Below are positions 1 through 11,889 of a stretch of 64,000 nucleotides of DNA, piece after piece; the first letter of the stretch is position 1, and each line of letters begins with the position of its first letter. The DNA is from Saxidomus purpurata (taxonomy: Eukaryota; Mollusca; Bivalvia; Venerida; Veneridae). A program made the position numbers and the translations under genes. The notes beneath the pieces are model-generated. The model was not told the origin of the DNA. It searched no databases and saw only the letters and a list, made by a program, of their open reading frames with translations. The DNA is taken from the NCBI GenBank assembly GCA_022818135.1, contig JAFMSR010000009.1, forward strand, positions 27,137,536 through 27,201,535. Reading direction: 5' to 3'.

Positions 1-564
1 AACTTTCTATAGATTGATTAGTCAAACAGGTATTTTTAAATGTTCATTTCACAGACACAGTTTGGAGAAATAAGCTGGTTTGAGTTATATCCAGGTCAAG
101 GTCAAATTTTGGCTGAATTTGACAGAAGTCCACAGTCCCCTTCTTTTGGTGGGATTACAGATCATATGACCCCAGGAAGCAGCCGGAGGGTGAAATCATC
201 ATTAAACTTAAAATTGAACTTCATGTATTACTTAAAACCACAGCTGGTATCCGAAGCTGCATATTTTCAGATCTACAATATGCTTGTTCATCTTTATGGT
301 GTCAAATTAAAATGTTGCTTCACTGGTGTTATGTAAAAGTACCTGTATAAAATTTGACTAACAGCCTCACGTTAGATATTTCAGCATCTTGACCAGCATG
401 TATATTTTCATTTATATGCATGATTTACGTGAGTAGCTAAGATTTATTGTGAGTGGTATGGCATGAAAACTGGTTGTGGTTGTTTATTTGTAAACTAATG
501 CTTTCAGACTTTAGTGGGAAGCTTTATTGGCTAATTGTCATCCTATGAAATTGCTGGTTTCTGG

Positions 565-1190
565 TTTTTACCAGGGTGAGCTATTAGGATTGTTCACTGT
601 CCATCATACTTTGTATGCCGTACATCATATGTCCGTTCACTTTTTTCTTAAAACAACATACCTCCTCTGAAACCACTGGGTCAATGTTGATGAAACTTGG
701 CAGGGATGTTCCTTTAATGAAGCACTATCAAAGTTATTCAAATAATTCCATTCCATGCAGAACTGTAATTGCCATGGCAACGGAAATGAAAAACTTTAAA
801 AATCTTCTTCTCAAAAACTTAGGGCTTAGGTATTTAGCATGCAGCATTGTCTAGTGGACCTCCACCAAGATTGTTCAAATTATGACCCCAGGCTCAAAAT
901 TGACACTGCCCAGGGGGTCACTTAGTTTTACATAGGCTTATATAGGGATAACTTTAAAAATCTTCTATGAAACCTAGAGCTTAGATTTTTAGCATGTAGT
1001 ATTGCTTAGTGGACCTCTGCCAAGATTGTTCACATTATGACCCCCCAGGTTAAACTGATGCCCAGGTCAAAATTGACCCCAACCGGGGGTCATTTGATTT
1101 AACATAGGCTCATGTAGGAATATTTTTGAAAATCTTCTTTACTGAAGCCAGATGAGTGATATAGGGCCATTTAGGCGCTCTTGTTTGTTA
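565..1190 (+). repeat. Tandem-bodied interspersed repeat, 5'-truncated copy (family also at 34057)
   Basis: The stretch reads CCAGGGTGAGCT, then a segment with CCTCTGAAACCACTGG. It continues with about 170-bp body units carrying AGCATTGTCTAGTGGACCTC and GGGGGTCACTTAGTTTTACA, and a tail ATAGGGCCATTTAGGCGCTCTTGTTTGTTAG. The same order and sequence recur at 34057-34914. The left half of the head hairpin seen in that copy is missing here. Confidence 0.8.
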
Positions 1191-1297
1191 GTTCTAAATT
1201 CATAGTCCATAGAACTACTGTCATCAAAGCTATGCTATGTATTATTCAGTTTTCAGAACTTCACTTTCAGCCTGACAGTATATGGAATATTAATGAA

Positions 1298-1545
1298 AGA
1301 ACTCTGCCTCGGTGGTCAATAATTTTATTTGTTAGAAGTCACTGACTTGAAATCCCTGTAACCTCTCATAGATTGAGGGCTATAGGTTTGAGACCTCCTA
1401 CCGACCATGTCTCTTTAAGTGAGAAAGTTTGCAGTTTCTTACTGAGTATAGGAATCTAGTTCAGGTTCTTCCCAGGAATAATGATAAGGTAAACTGCCTG
1501 CCTGTAAAAATGACCGAAGTAAGTTGAAACCAGTGTAAACATATA
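1298..1545 (+). repeat. SINE-like repeat (GCAGTTTCTTACTG family)
   Basis: A tRNA-derived-looking head (CTCTCATAGATTGAGGG, AGGTTTGAGACC resembling a B box) is followed by a body with GCAGTTTCTTACTGAGTATA, GGTTCTTCCCAGGAAT and CTGCCTGCCTGTAAAAATGA. Related copies lie near 20795, 44335, 45595 and 61845 on the plus strand and near 54085-54350 on the minus strand. Confidence 0.6.
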
Positions 1546-2458
1546 CAACAACAACTAAGACAGGAGAGGTAAGTATAAAATGTATCAGATATTTGGAATC
1601 TGAAAATACTGTTGAGTTGTAGTTCAGTTTTAGTTCTCAACAAATAATCCTGGTACAGTTACACTATTTTTTATGTTTTTATCAAAATTTCCGTTTTATC
1701 GTATTTTAGACCCCATTTGAAAGCCAGGTATATGTATCTAGGTTTTAAAAGTATTTCAGGAGTCAAATTATTGGAAACCCTTGTATTGACTCTAGCAAAA
1801 ATATTTGCTGAGTTTTGTGTTTTTGATGATCTACACTCAATTCTGGTAAAAAAGGGTCACTAGGTGATATTGAAGTGAAACTATTGGGAGTCTATAGGAA
1901 GTGGGTTTTAACCTTATTTTTTCAAACTTGGTAAGCACTACGACTCAGAAGTTGAAATTCAATGATTTCTAGTTTTCTATCATACATGAACATTTGGTCA
2001 AAGAAACTAGGTCTAAAGAGAAATATATTGGACTCTCCAAGTCTGCATATGCTCAAAGATGTCGTACTTTATATGTTAGAATTAATACCACAGTATTGTG
2101 TAATTGCATACTCCATTTAATTATTCAAAATACAGAATCAAATCCATCTGTCGATAAGAAAATTCAAGGCTTTCAAAAATAGACTTTAAAAATATTTTGA
2201 CTTTTTAATTATGTCTTTTCAACATACTGCAACTTTTAAAAGTATGACTGAGGTGAGCGACTTGGGAGCATTTCAATGCTCTTTTGTTTCTCAGTCGGTT
2301 TTTTAGCACACAAACGAATCTTTTCTCTAGTGTATTTGTACATTTACCTGTATAACGAAAAAAAAGCTATCGTCTGAAAAAAAAGTTATCGTCTGGAAAT
2401 ATGTAAAAGAATTAAATCGGTTGCATTTTTTGACTGTATAATTCAAATTCTTTTGCAG

Positions 2459-2605
2459 AGTCATGGTGGAGCTGGACTTAACTATGACTGTCCTTTGCCG
2501 TACTTCCATGCCGCAGCACGCACACTAAGGCTTGCCGACGGTCCCGACGAAGTGCATCGGCGGGCAGTTGCTGGCAGAGAATACAGAAAGCATGCCAAAC
2601 TGTGA
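2459..2605 (+). CDS. Acyl-CoA dehydrogenase (ACAD10/ACAD11-like), terminal exon, partial gene
   Basis: This is the last coding exon of an acyl-CoA dehydrogenase, a flavoenzyme that introduces the alpha-beta double bond into acyl-CoA during beta-oxidation. After the acceptor TTTTGCAG it encodes 48 residues and a stop, beginning in phase 0. The stretch [15 protein letters not shown] then [14 protein letters not shown] matches the final helices of the ACAD C-terminal domain; [11 protein letters not shown] is a hallmark of the ACAD10/ACAD11 branch. The protein ends KHAKL, and AKL fits the peroxisomal PTS1 consensus, which suggests a peroxisomal enzyme. Upstream exons lie outside the window. Alternative: another [15 protein letters not shown] ACAD family member. 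The family call is firm and the subfamily call moderate. Confidence 0.88.
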   Translation, partial: SHGGAGLNYDCPLPYFHAAARTLRLADGPDEVHRRAVAGREYRKHAKL

Positions 2606-2734
2606 TATTTATATATAAAAATGAAAAATTATTATTTATTTTAACGTTATATGGTGCTACCTAATATTCACTTCTTACTTTTGACCAATTTCATGGGATA
2701 TTCTGACTTTGTGGATACGAGGATTCTCAGCAAA

Positions 2735-2751
2735 AATAAACAAAAAATAAA
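2735..2751 (+). terminator. Candidate poly(A) signals of the ACAD gene
   Basis: Two AATAAA hexamers (2735-2740 and 2746-2751) lie about 130-145 nt after the stop codon in AT-rich sequence, a normal distance for a short 3' UTR. No cleavage site can be read directly. Confidence 0.4.
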
Positions 2752-5508
2752 TACTTATACATGTACAAATGTTTGCCGATACTAGTACCAAACCTATATA
2801 CATGTACACAGTGACAGAACTTATAGATGCTATTTTCCGTCGTATTTGTTTAAAAATGTATGTTATTCGTTTTGAGAAAGTGAATTTAAATAAATGTGTT
2901 AAATATTCTGTTTGTTATTGGGTACAGCCCCCCGCCCCCTCCCCACCCCCCACAATTCTGTGGAAATTAGAATGCAGTGATAGGCTGGTATTCTGCTTTG
3001 AAACCATCGCTATATTGTCGTTTGTATGGATACCGTCGTTCTGACCAATTTTAATTGCTAAATTTCAATTTACTGTCTCCCTTTAACCCCTAAATATAAT
3101 ATTGATTCTATTTTTGGCAATGATCTTTGCGTCAAAGGCCTTGGTGTTGTGCAAGACACGCCTTATGTCCACTGCGAACAACTGTCCCTTTCGTCCAAAG
3201 TGTGAAACATAAGTCAGGATCAACTAAAGTAATTATAAGTGGTTGTTCGTCCGGTAACGGTAAAAAATCTAGTCGTCTCTATTGTTGGGCTGGTCGTCTG
3301 GAAGTAAATTTCTTTATACAAGAGTTCATCTTGATTATGCAAGAGCAATAACACAATAAAAATTTCTCTTTTATATAAAAGAAAGCATATACCTTCCCTA
3401 TGGCATGTGTCCATTAGCAAATGACCTTAATGAAAGCTAACAATTTGCCACGCACCTTTGCGTTGTTGTGATTGTTTTTTTTCCAAGTATTCTAAGTTTC
3501 CTCTTACTGACAGACCCATTATTTCTTATTCTATGACACAAACTGTCAAACGTTTCGAGGTCGGACGAACTAACAGAAAATGGTTAACTTCTCGTGAATA
3601 ACGAGTGTAATTTGGTCGTCTGGCTGCGAAAAGTACAGGCAAGCTAAAACAAGGCATACATCTTCTTAAATAGTCATCCAACTCGAAAGAGGTAAGCTAG
3701 ATAATCAGACAAAGAGGTAAGTTAGAGAATATGTATTCAAGGCAAATAACCTTATCTTAATAATAAAAAATACATAAATATTCCAATATTCTCGCTAGAG
3801 AAAAACTTCTAGTCGTCCGAGTCACTACCAAAATATTTCTAGTGTTGGCATAAGCTCCATTTAACTAGAGACATGGAATAGAGAAGCTTCAGCTGTTTAA
3901 CCTGAAATATCACACCTGACATAGGAAATTTGAAAAAAATATGCCGATTTTGTAGCAGATAAAACTTTAAGTTATTTGGGTTTTTTAAGCACAACCTATA
4001 CATTTTCTTGAAGTTAAAGGTTTAAACTATAGCTGCTGAATTTTTAAAACTTCAATTTTGTTTTTAACTGTCAAAAGACCATGTAGAAAAGACCCACTTT
4101 CAGCGATTTGTCAATAGATATAAATTATTACCAAAATATTCTAGACATATAGACATAGAAAACGTATTCTACGCCTCTGATATTACTAACGACTGTAAAA
4201 TATTAATATATAATTCAAAACATGAACATATCTATGTCTGTATGATAAATGACCAGTGCGTTTTATTTGCAACAAAATGATAAACGTACGGTCATGGGTG
4301 ATATTTCAGGATACAATACTGTGGCATATCTCCCTTTTCTATGTCTCTGATTCAACCTTGCACTTTATTGTAAAACAAAGTAAAGCAATTCATTCGACAC
4401 GCCATGCCAATACGAATACTTACACAAGAATCCTCTTACGTATGACATTACCTTGATACGTCATTCTTTACTCTTTAGAATATGATATAATAATATTAAT
4501 AAATATACTAGTATTAAGTTGATAAAATATTTCCGCTAAATCCATCTGCGAAACTGTTACCTTTCGACACAAGATTGGAATGTAATTTCTACTGCCTCTG
4601 TATGAAAGGGTCATCATGCAACGAAGTCCAAATCAACGGAATTCCATATCATAATTACATACATCTTTAGACCAAGTTTATTTTATGCAGAATATGGCAG
4701 TCGCATCGCTTCCAAACCATGAAACAAATTTTCGCATCAAATAACAGCTAGGTATGTCATCATCTCCGGTTTGTTTATATCGAACATGTACAAAGTCATA
4801 TGACAGCTCTGCTTCTTCTTGTTATATATTCACCTATAACCTATAAATTATTAATATAAAACTAAAAAACTTTGACCAAGCCACACAATAATAATGTTCG
4901 GTACATAATACACACTTAATTGAAATCCCATTAAAACTGAAGAAATTCGCCAAATAATTTTTTCATCTCTCTACAGTTAGACAGACTGTCTTATTTTAGG
5001 GGCTGCATCAAAAAAAGTTATATCATGCACAGATACATTTCATTGTTACATCTTATAAGTTCCGTGTGCACCCTATTAGTAATTTTCTATAAAAGCCATG
5101 ACTATTGATAAAACATAAACACTTTGAAGCCATAGTTCTAATCCTTTTTATCACGATTTTGAACGAAATGGACTATATCTTTTAAATGGCATGGTTAAGT
5201 TGCACTATACTGTTCATACTGTTCCGAGACCATAAATTAAACCATGTGGTTTCTTTGGTCCATTTCAAGTCGTTTTCCTGTTTTGAAATCTTTCAACAAA
5301 GATTTATATTGATATACAGCTACTATTTCTTAAGTCTTTTAATTAAAACACTCTCCATAAGACACTATAACATCACCCCCTTGTCCCCCTCCTTATCCCC
5401 ACCCCCTCCACACACACACACACACACACACACACGCGCACCAACACACGCACACACATTTTTATTCAATCTGGCCATACAAGAACTCTGTTGTATTTTT
5501 TTATTCCC
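2752..5508. other. Intergenic, no gene seen
   Basis: AT-rich non-coding sequence. I see only a C-rich patch near 2927-2952 and a CA/CG dinucleotide microsatellite at 5409-5458. Short open frames here have no recognisable domains and no splice context. Confidence 0.5.
5409..5458. repeat. (CA)n microsatellite with CG interruptions
   Basis: About 13 uninterrupted CA units are followed by CGCGCACCAACACACGCACACACA. Confidence 0.95.
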
Positions 5509-5509
5509 T

Positions 5510-5815
5510 TGAATGTGTCAATCACTACACTTCATCTTATTGTCAAGAACTATGCCTAAATCTTTTTTCTGTTCTGACTTGTTGGAAATTAGTTAGATTA
5601 TTGCTTTGGTCTTTCATATAGTATTCATCACCATCTGTTCTATGACCTATATGCATATGCTTACATTTTTTGTATAAAAGGTCATTTGCCATGCATTTTC
5701 TAGCCCACTCACGAGCCTTCATTATTTTGTCTTGCAGGGTCTGACTGTGTTTTCCTGAAATATTGCTGTATAACTTTGTGTCATCTTTAATTGAGCTTTG
5801 CACTACCTCTATAAA
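5510..5815 (-). pseudogene. CR1/Jockey-type LINE reverse-transcriptase fragment, degraded
   Basis: On the minus strand the frame reads DDTKLYSNISG, then TLQDKIMKAREWARK, KCKHMHIGH and EYYMKDQ. This matches the order in non-LTR reverse transcriptases after the catalytic (A)DD box (ADDTKLY, LQ.DI..W..W, KCK.M..G, Y.M). The expected next motif, EKDLGI.LD, is present (KKDLGIVLDNKMK) but in another frame, so there is a frameshift near 5545-5560. Neither end of the element is visible. It is a dead fragment. Confidence 0.75.
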
Positions 5816-5819
5816 TATT

Positions 5820-7985
5820 GAAATTAACTACACATATGCTACGTTCTATTGTCGTAACATATGCATATATTGTAATTAATAATTTATTATTGAATTATTT
5901 AAAATATGGTGTTGGTCTGTTTCGTGGGTCTTGTTGTTTGCAACACAACTGCATTACTTTAAGACACGTTTTGTTGAATCAGGGGCATAGCTAGACCTAT
6001 TTGTAATGCACGCACTCTTCTGGGGGCCTGGGAGTGGGGCGTAGGAACCCCGGGGGTCCAGGGCAAAGCCGTGGCCATGGATCTAGGGGGCCGGAAGCTC
6101 TGTGGTTTTATTGATTTCTGAACGATTCAGATGCGTTTCTAAGAACCTATGTATCTTTTGTCGACACAAAAGTTGATATGAAATGAAATTACAAAACTGT
6201 TAAATTTTGAAAAGTTTTCTCTCCCAGTCTGTGTGGTGTGAACAATGTTTTAATTTAGAAAAATATGGCTTTCTTTTTGTGAATATGTCCACAATCATCT
6301 CTGCATTAACTAAATGTCCATATGAATATTCACAAGTCCAATACGCCCTGTAGTCAGGCAGACTCTCTGGTACGTCTTTCAACCGTCTCGTGCTAAAATT
6401 ATTGACGATGTACACAGAGTTCTAGTACATGTATAGTCATTTTATATGATTTCTTTTGGAGTTTAAATACAGTCCATGCATACAGTAGTTCGTTCGCAGA
6501 CGAGTTTGGTTTCGAACCAATAAGAAACCTTTATACAGTTTCAATTTTGCTGGACTCCAATAAAGGATAGAGTTTCAACTTATTTAAGCGTTTAAGTGAC
6601 AAGAGGTATGTTAACTGACCAACCTTCCCAACATTGTCCGGATTAAAAGCTGACGGAAATATGTCATATTCCTAATCTTTTGTAGGCATATGCATAGGTT
6701 GTAAGGTATATGGTACATTTAAGTTCAAATATATTTCACTAAATATTCTGACATTTTTTGTTCAATATTTTATCAAGCTCGTTATTTGGAGCTGGGCCCG
6801 TTCGCAATAAAGGGCTTTGGTCTAAGGGAAATAACTACGTTTCAAGAAAAAGAAATATTGTACATACTTGCTCCCCTTGTCACAATATGTTTGAAACTAG
6901 CGTAAAATAATACTCAGACAAAGTTTACGACTTTCAGCTTTAAGTATAGTCGATAACGTATGTGTCATAATAAATTTCAGTATTATATATTTCATATTCT
7001 ATAAAATAGTTCAGCGCTCATGGATTCCAATGATTATAAACACGTATATTTATGATAAAGCAGATTAAAGCATCAAAATACGTGCAGCCAGTACCTCACG
7101 TGCTCTTTCCGTCACCAGAAGACCTTAAAATAAATGCTTGACATTGCTTTTGAGTTTTGCTCACAGACGTTCGAAGAAACAGACAGACGACGTGGTAACT
7201 GTCAATCGCCACTTCGGAAAACACGAAAAACGGACAACGTTACACCATTAGACTGGGTGTAAGTACGTCAATGGCGAAACCAAATATGAGGTCCGAAAGA
7301 AAAACCACAGCCATCTTGGGGCTCTGGTAGCTTTCTTCTTCACCAAGACCAACTTGTATCGCTGTCTGTTAAACTAAACATTTTAGATAATCATTGAAAA
7401 TTGTTCTATTTAGTCCCCAAGATTTTATTCTGACATAACAAAAGAATTCAATTCACACATTTCTTTCACATTCGTTGTACTTTTGAATTGGTTCGCTATA
7501 ACATGTATATTGTGATTTGTATACGATGTAAAGTGTTATTTGCTAGCTAAAACGTACACGATACGTACAAGCAAAACGAAAACGCTATTACTGTATCAAA
7601 ACACTTTTTTCTTTCACTTTTAAAAAATTTAAATGGCGCAATTCCATTTAAAAATACAAATATAAGTTAATGTTAACTTCAAACTGTTGATATTTCGAAT
7701 TTTTTTTACTGTTTGAAATGTTACAAAATTCTGCTATATATAATGTAGTAAAAGTTACATATGTAAAAGTTAACTCATTAACCAGTTTGCAAATCCCCTT
7801 CGGGGACGCTTGACAGGTTACTAGCAATTGTTTCCCGATTTCGTTGGAAATCGGGAGTTTCCTTTGTGATGCGTGTATGTGGTCGCACGGTCGCAAAACT
7901 GTCCCATTTTTTCAAAAACTGTTTCAAAAAATGATTTGTATTCATTTCTATTTAATGAAATATACCCTCCCCTCTCCCCCTCATT
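5820..7985. other. Intergenic, no gene seen
   Basis: AT-rich DNA. A GC-rich patch at about 6015-6095 (GGGGGCCTGGGAGTGGGGC and similar) looks like part of a dispersed repeat. Positions 6640-6800 are similar to 9610-9810. The open frame at 7648-7896 (minus) has no recognisable domain. Confidence 0.45.
6640..6800 (+). repeat. Dispersed repeat, copy 1 (pair with 9610-9810)
   Basis: Shared blocks, in the same order and orientation as at 9610-9810, include GGCATATGCATAGGTTG, CTAAATATTCTGACATTTTTTG (TTGAATATTCTGACGTTTTTTG in copy 2) and ATATTTTATCAA, then TATTTGGA...GGAGCTG. No coding potential. Boundaries are approximate. Confidence 0.6.
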
Positions 7986-7995
7986 TTAAGAGTTT

Positions 7996-8750
7996 TGCTC
8001 AGTGAGCATTGTTCAGCGAGTACTGCCATGTGAACACTTATCAGTGAGCAAAACTCGCATTGTTCAGTGAGCACTTCTCACAGTGAGTGTTGTTCTGTGA
8101 GCAATACTCACAGTGAGGCATTGTTCAATGAGCACTACTCACAATGAGTACTGTTCAGTGAGCACCACTCATGGTGAGCCTTGTTCAGTGAGCAATACTC
8201 ACAATGAGTATTGTCCAGTGAGCACTCCTCATAGTGAGCCTTGTTCAGTGAGCTCTTCTCACGGTGTGCATTGTTCAGTGAGCACTACTCACAATGAGTA
8301 CTGTTCAATGAGCACCACTCATGGTGAGCCTTGTTCAGTGAACACTACTCACAATGAGTACTGTTCAGTGAGCACCACTCATGTTGAGCACTGTCCAGTG
8401 AGTAATACTCACGGTGAGAACTATTCAGTGAGCACTTCTCACATTAAGCATTGTTCAGTGAGTACTTCTCACCGTGAGTATTGTTCAGTGAGCACTACTC
8501 ACAATGAGTACTGTTCAATGAGCACCACTCATGGTGAGCCTTGTTCAGTGAACACTACTCACAGTAAGCATTGTTCATTGAGCACTACTCACAATGAGTA
8601 CTGTTCAGTGAGCACCACTCATGTTGAGCACTGTCCAGTGAGTAATACTCACGGTGAGAACTATTCAGTGAGCACTTCTCACATTGAGCATTGTTCAGTG
8701 AGCACTTCTCACCGTGAGTATTGTTCAGTGAGCACTATTCACGGTTCAAT
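7996..8750 (+). repeat. 30-bp tandem array with internal inverted repeats, about 23 regular units
   Basis: The unit is close to GTTCAGTGAGCACTACTCAC plus AATGAGTACT. Each unit contains GTGAG-CACTA-CTCAC and ACTCA-CAA-TGAGT, so the array can form a run of short hairpins. A higher-order duplication exists: 8341-8460 is repeated at 8581-8700, a 240-bp (8-unit) shift. Because 30 is divisible by 3 and this frame has no stop, an open frame of 229 codons (8113-8802) arises, repeating CSVSTTHNEY-like decapeptides. I read this as a minisatellite and not a gene: no signal peptide, no splice context, and the pattern is fully explained by the DNA unit. Confidence 0.93.
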
Positions 8751-8759
8751 AAGAACTTT

Positions 8760-9605
8760 TGAGATATTTTGGAACTTTAAATTATATCATAATTTTGCAT
8801 GACAAATTTGAGATATTTTGGTACTGTAAATTATACATCTGTCGCAGGACAAAAACTTCTCGATTTGTGAGCAGACAAACTTATTCGCTGATATTAAATT
8901 CACGAAAGGAGATTTCTCTTATAATACATCTATGTGAAATGAATATTCTGCGAGATTTTGAGAAAATCGTCAAAATAGCGAACATTAAATCATCGCAAAT
9001 ATTCCCCAATAGACAGTATTTGACATTGGAAAGAGTCAACTACAGCATGTATGAACATTTGATTTCGTATATTTATAATGAATAATGGAGTTATAACAGT
9101 CTTTGATCGCGACTCAATAAAACTTAATATATTACCTTTCTATATATTTTTTTTCGTGAGGCATCTTCAGCTGCGTTTTTATGTCTATCTTAAATGAGTT
9201 TTGTGATGAAAGAATCACAACCAAACCTATAAAAGAAACACTATTACTAAGTGCGCTGGACAACATCCGTGTTGTTTACATCAAATTTATGACGTCACTA
9301 GCATTTATTTCCTAATACCAATTATCCAATTGAAAAAAACAACAACATTATTTTAAATGAAGTCCCAACTTGCGCCAGACATTTGTCGGGCATGTAGATA
9401 TGTCTTCGAAAAATCGAGACGCATTTCTTTGGTTATATTTAACAAGGAAGTTTCTTGAAACAACAAAAAGCACGTGCTTCTGTTAAAGAGAATCAATAAT
9501 CTTTAAGTCAAGTGTTGTGAAAATTAAAATTTAAAACAAAACAAGCGTATATTTATATGTAACAAACCTGTACAATATAGTTTAATATGTTTCCGCAATG
9601 CTGTC
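8760..9605. other. Intergenic, no gene seen
   Basis: AT-rich sequence after the 30-bp array, with two GAGATATTTTGG...TAAATTATA echoes at 8760-8835. The open frame at 8759-9085 has no recognisable domain. Confidence 0.4.
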
Positions 9606-9609
9606 CAGG

Positions 9610-9810
9610 CGTTTAATTCTGAATTAAAAGCTGAAAGTAATATATCATATTACTTTAACTTACACATCTTTTTAAAGGCATGCATATGCATAGGTTGCAA
9701 GTATATATATAGATGGTATATTTTAGTTTAAATAGATTTCATTGAATATTCTGACGTTTTTTGTTCCATATTTTATCAATCTCTTTATTTGGACTAATTT
9801 GGAGCTGTTG
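9610..9810 (+). repeat. Dispersed repeat, copy 2 (pair with 6640-6800)
   Basis: See the entry at 6640. This copy has short insertions and is followed by ACTAATTTGGAGCTG. Confidence 0.6.
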
Positions 9811-10124
9811 ATCCCCTGAAATGTAGAAGGTATCTTTTAGATACTTTGTTGTATATTTAATATATCAATTGGATATATTTAACAGCATGGACAATAGATG
9901 TTTACTCAAAGACCGAACATAAATCACCAAAAGAGCATTGGAAAAGTCCCTAATGGTATGAGAAGCCTAAATCGGTGAAAACCGGAAGCAGGTTATTTTG
10001 TCTAGGGAACATGCAGACCTACACTATGTGTTTGATTGCTGATTGGCTGAAACTAAGTGGATGCATACAAGAAAAATTAGTTTCAATTAATCGCTGGTTG
10101 ATAGAACATAAATAAAATATGAAG

Positions 10125-11666
10125 AGAAAAATCTGGATATAAATTATAATCAATTATTGTCTTCGAAAATGATAAAAAGAAAGTTCTTACTTCAAATTTA
10201 AATTCAAGAATATCAGAAGCTACATCAGCTCTGAAAAGCTGGCAAAAACATAATTTATCATTACTTGGAAAAATAACAGTTTTGAAATCTTTTATTTTTC
10301 CAAAATTGCTGTATCCACTGACCGTTCTTCATGATCCTCCTGAAAATACTATAAATGAAATAAATAGACTATTTTATCAATTTCTGTGGGATAATAAACC
10401 AGATAAAATATCACGGAAAATAATTAGACTGGAAATTGATAAAGGGGGTTAAATATGATTGATTTTAAAGCAAAATTAAATACAATAAAATGCAGCTGGG
10501 TGTACAGAATATTTGATGAAACTAACAAAGGCTACTGGAAAAACTGTTATAGACATGAACTTGAAAAATGGGGTGGTAAACTGGTATTTGAGTCTAATCT
10601 TCAAGAAAAAAACGTCGATAAAATGTTCAAAAATAAATTTCTTAATGACATTGTTACCAGCTGGACAAGAATTAATTTTAGCACAAAAAAGATAACATAC
10701 CAAAAGAAATACTTTGGATTAACTCTAATATTAAATTGAGTAATAAAACAATATTAAATAGAGAGCTATATATGAGAGATATTAAATTTGTAGAACATAT
10801 TTATAACTTTCGACATAAACGCTTTCATAATTTTTTTGAATTAAAACAACTATTTGATATATCCAACCATTGCTTTTTAAGCTATAGCAGTTTAATCACC
10901 AGTATTCCCGAAATATGGAAAAGAAGGTTAAGAAATATAAACGTAAATGAAGTAGAAGATAAAAAGTGTTTTATAAATAAACTATTGGAACTAAGGAAAA
11001 ATAACAAAACTTTGTATAGAAGTATATGAAAACTATTACAACAATGGGCGCAACCTGAAAACAAAGCACAACAAAAGTGGAATAACCAGTTTACCGAGCT
11101 TGAATGGGAAGCAATATATAAAATACCCTTTTATTTGTGCAATAGACTCAAAATTAAGAATATTTCAGTATAAATATTTAATGAACATAATTGCAACAAA
11201 TAAGTATTTATATACATGTAACATTCAAACATCAGCATTATGTGATTTTTGTTGTATGTGTAATGAATCGGTCATCCATCTTTTCTGGGAATATAATGTT
11301 AGTCAACATTTCTGGTCAGAAGTAAACAAGTTCTTTCAAAGAAATAATATCGACATAACTTTGTCCTTTAGAGTAATATCCTTAGGGTTAACTAACAACA
11401 ACGTAAAAAATAATGCTTTTTAACTTTTTAATTATAGTGTGTAAATATTACATATACAAGTGTAAATTAGAAAAATCTATCCCCAATTGGGTAAATTTCA
11501 GTTACTTCCTAAAGGTTAGAAAAGACATCGAATACCAGGTAGCACTTATGAAAAACAAAGTTAACCAACATGTATTAAAATGGTCACTTCTGAACTTTTA
11601 ATACAGTAAAGACAGTATGTAGAATCTATCCATGTATCCACAAATCGCTTCTCGCTCTTTCTTTTT

Positions 11667-11716
<50 letters not shown>

Positions 11717-11885
11717 CTTCTTCCATTTTCAAATGACTTAACCATTGTATACCTAGTGATTTGTTAGCAAGAGTAACAATAATCTATGAAATGCATAACG
11801 CAATATGAAAGTACTTTATGTGTATGTACCTTTAAATTGATGTATAAGGTTATACAATGGAAATAAATGACAAAAAAAAAATTAT
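10125..11885 (+). pseudogene. L1/Tx1-like LINE remnant (C-terminal half of ORF2 and 3' end)
   Basis: The translation from about 10170 reads LKSWQKHNLSLLGKITVLKS, FPKLLYPL, then INRLFYQFLWDNKPDKISRK. This is the post-catalytic reverse-transcriptase region typical of L1/Tx1 LINEs. At about 10450 a missing base breaks the frame; it resumes as NMIDFKAKLNTIKCSWVYRI. Further breaks follow (frames 10736-11029 and 11100-11423). Near the end, CDFCCMCNESVIHLFWEY resembles the C-terminal Cys/His HLFWxC segment of such elements. The 3' part contains a (CT)n tract and ends in GACAAAAAAAAAATTAT at about 11870, a plausible poly(A) tail. The element is inactive and its 5' half is missing. Confidence 0.8.
11669..11712. 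repeat. (CT)n microsatellite
   Basis: About 22 CT units inside the 3' part of the LINE remnant. Confidence 0.95.
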
Positions 11886-11889
11886 AATC

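Larger units (their letters stand above)
1..2458 (+). other. Probable intron of the ACAD gene, repeat-rich
   Basis: No exon is supported here. Because the exon at 2459 starts inside the ACAD domain, this stretch is presumably its upstream intron or introns. It contains one copy of a tandem-bodied interspersed repeat (565-1190) and one SINE-like copy (about 1298-1545), listed separately. The open frame at 40-336 has no domain I recognise and contains a repeat-like GGTCAAGGTCAAATTTTGG stretch, so I do not call it a gene. Confidence 0.5.

Noticed and set aside
40..336. 98-codon open frame at the window start (FGEISWFELYPGQGQ...)
   Set aside because: Looks protein-like at first, but no domain is recognisable, no donor fits, and it overlaps repeat-type GGTCAAGGTCAAATT sequence. 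It does not connect to the ACAD exon.
8113..8802. 229-codon frame of decapeptide repeats
   Set aside because: Fully explained by a 30-bp tandem DNA unit lacking stops in one frame. No start context, signal peptide or splice evidence.
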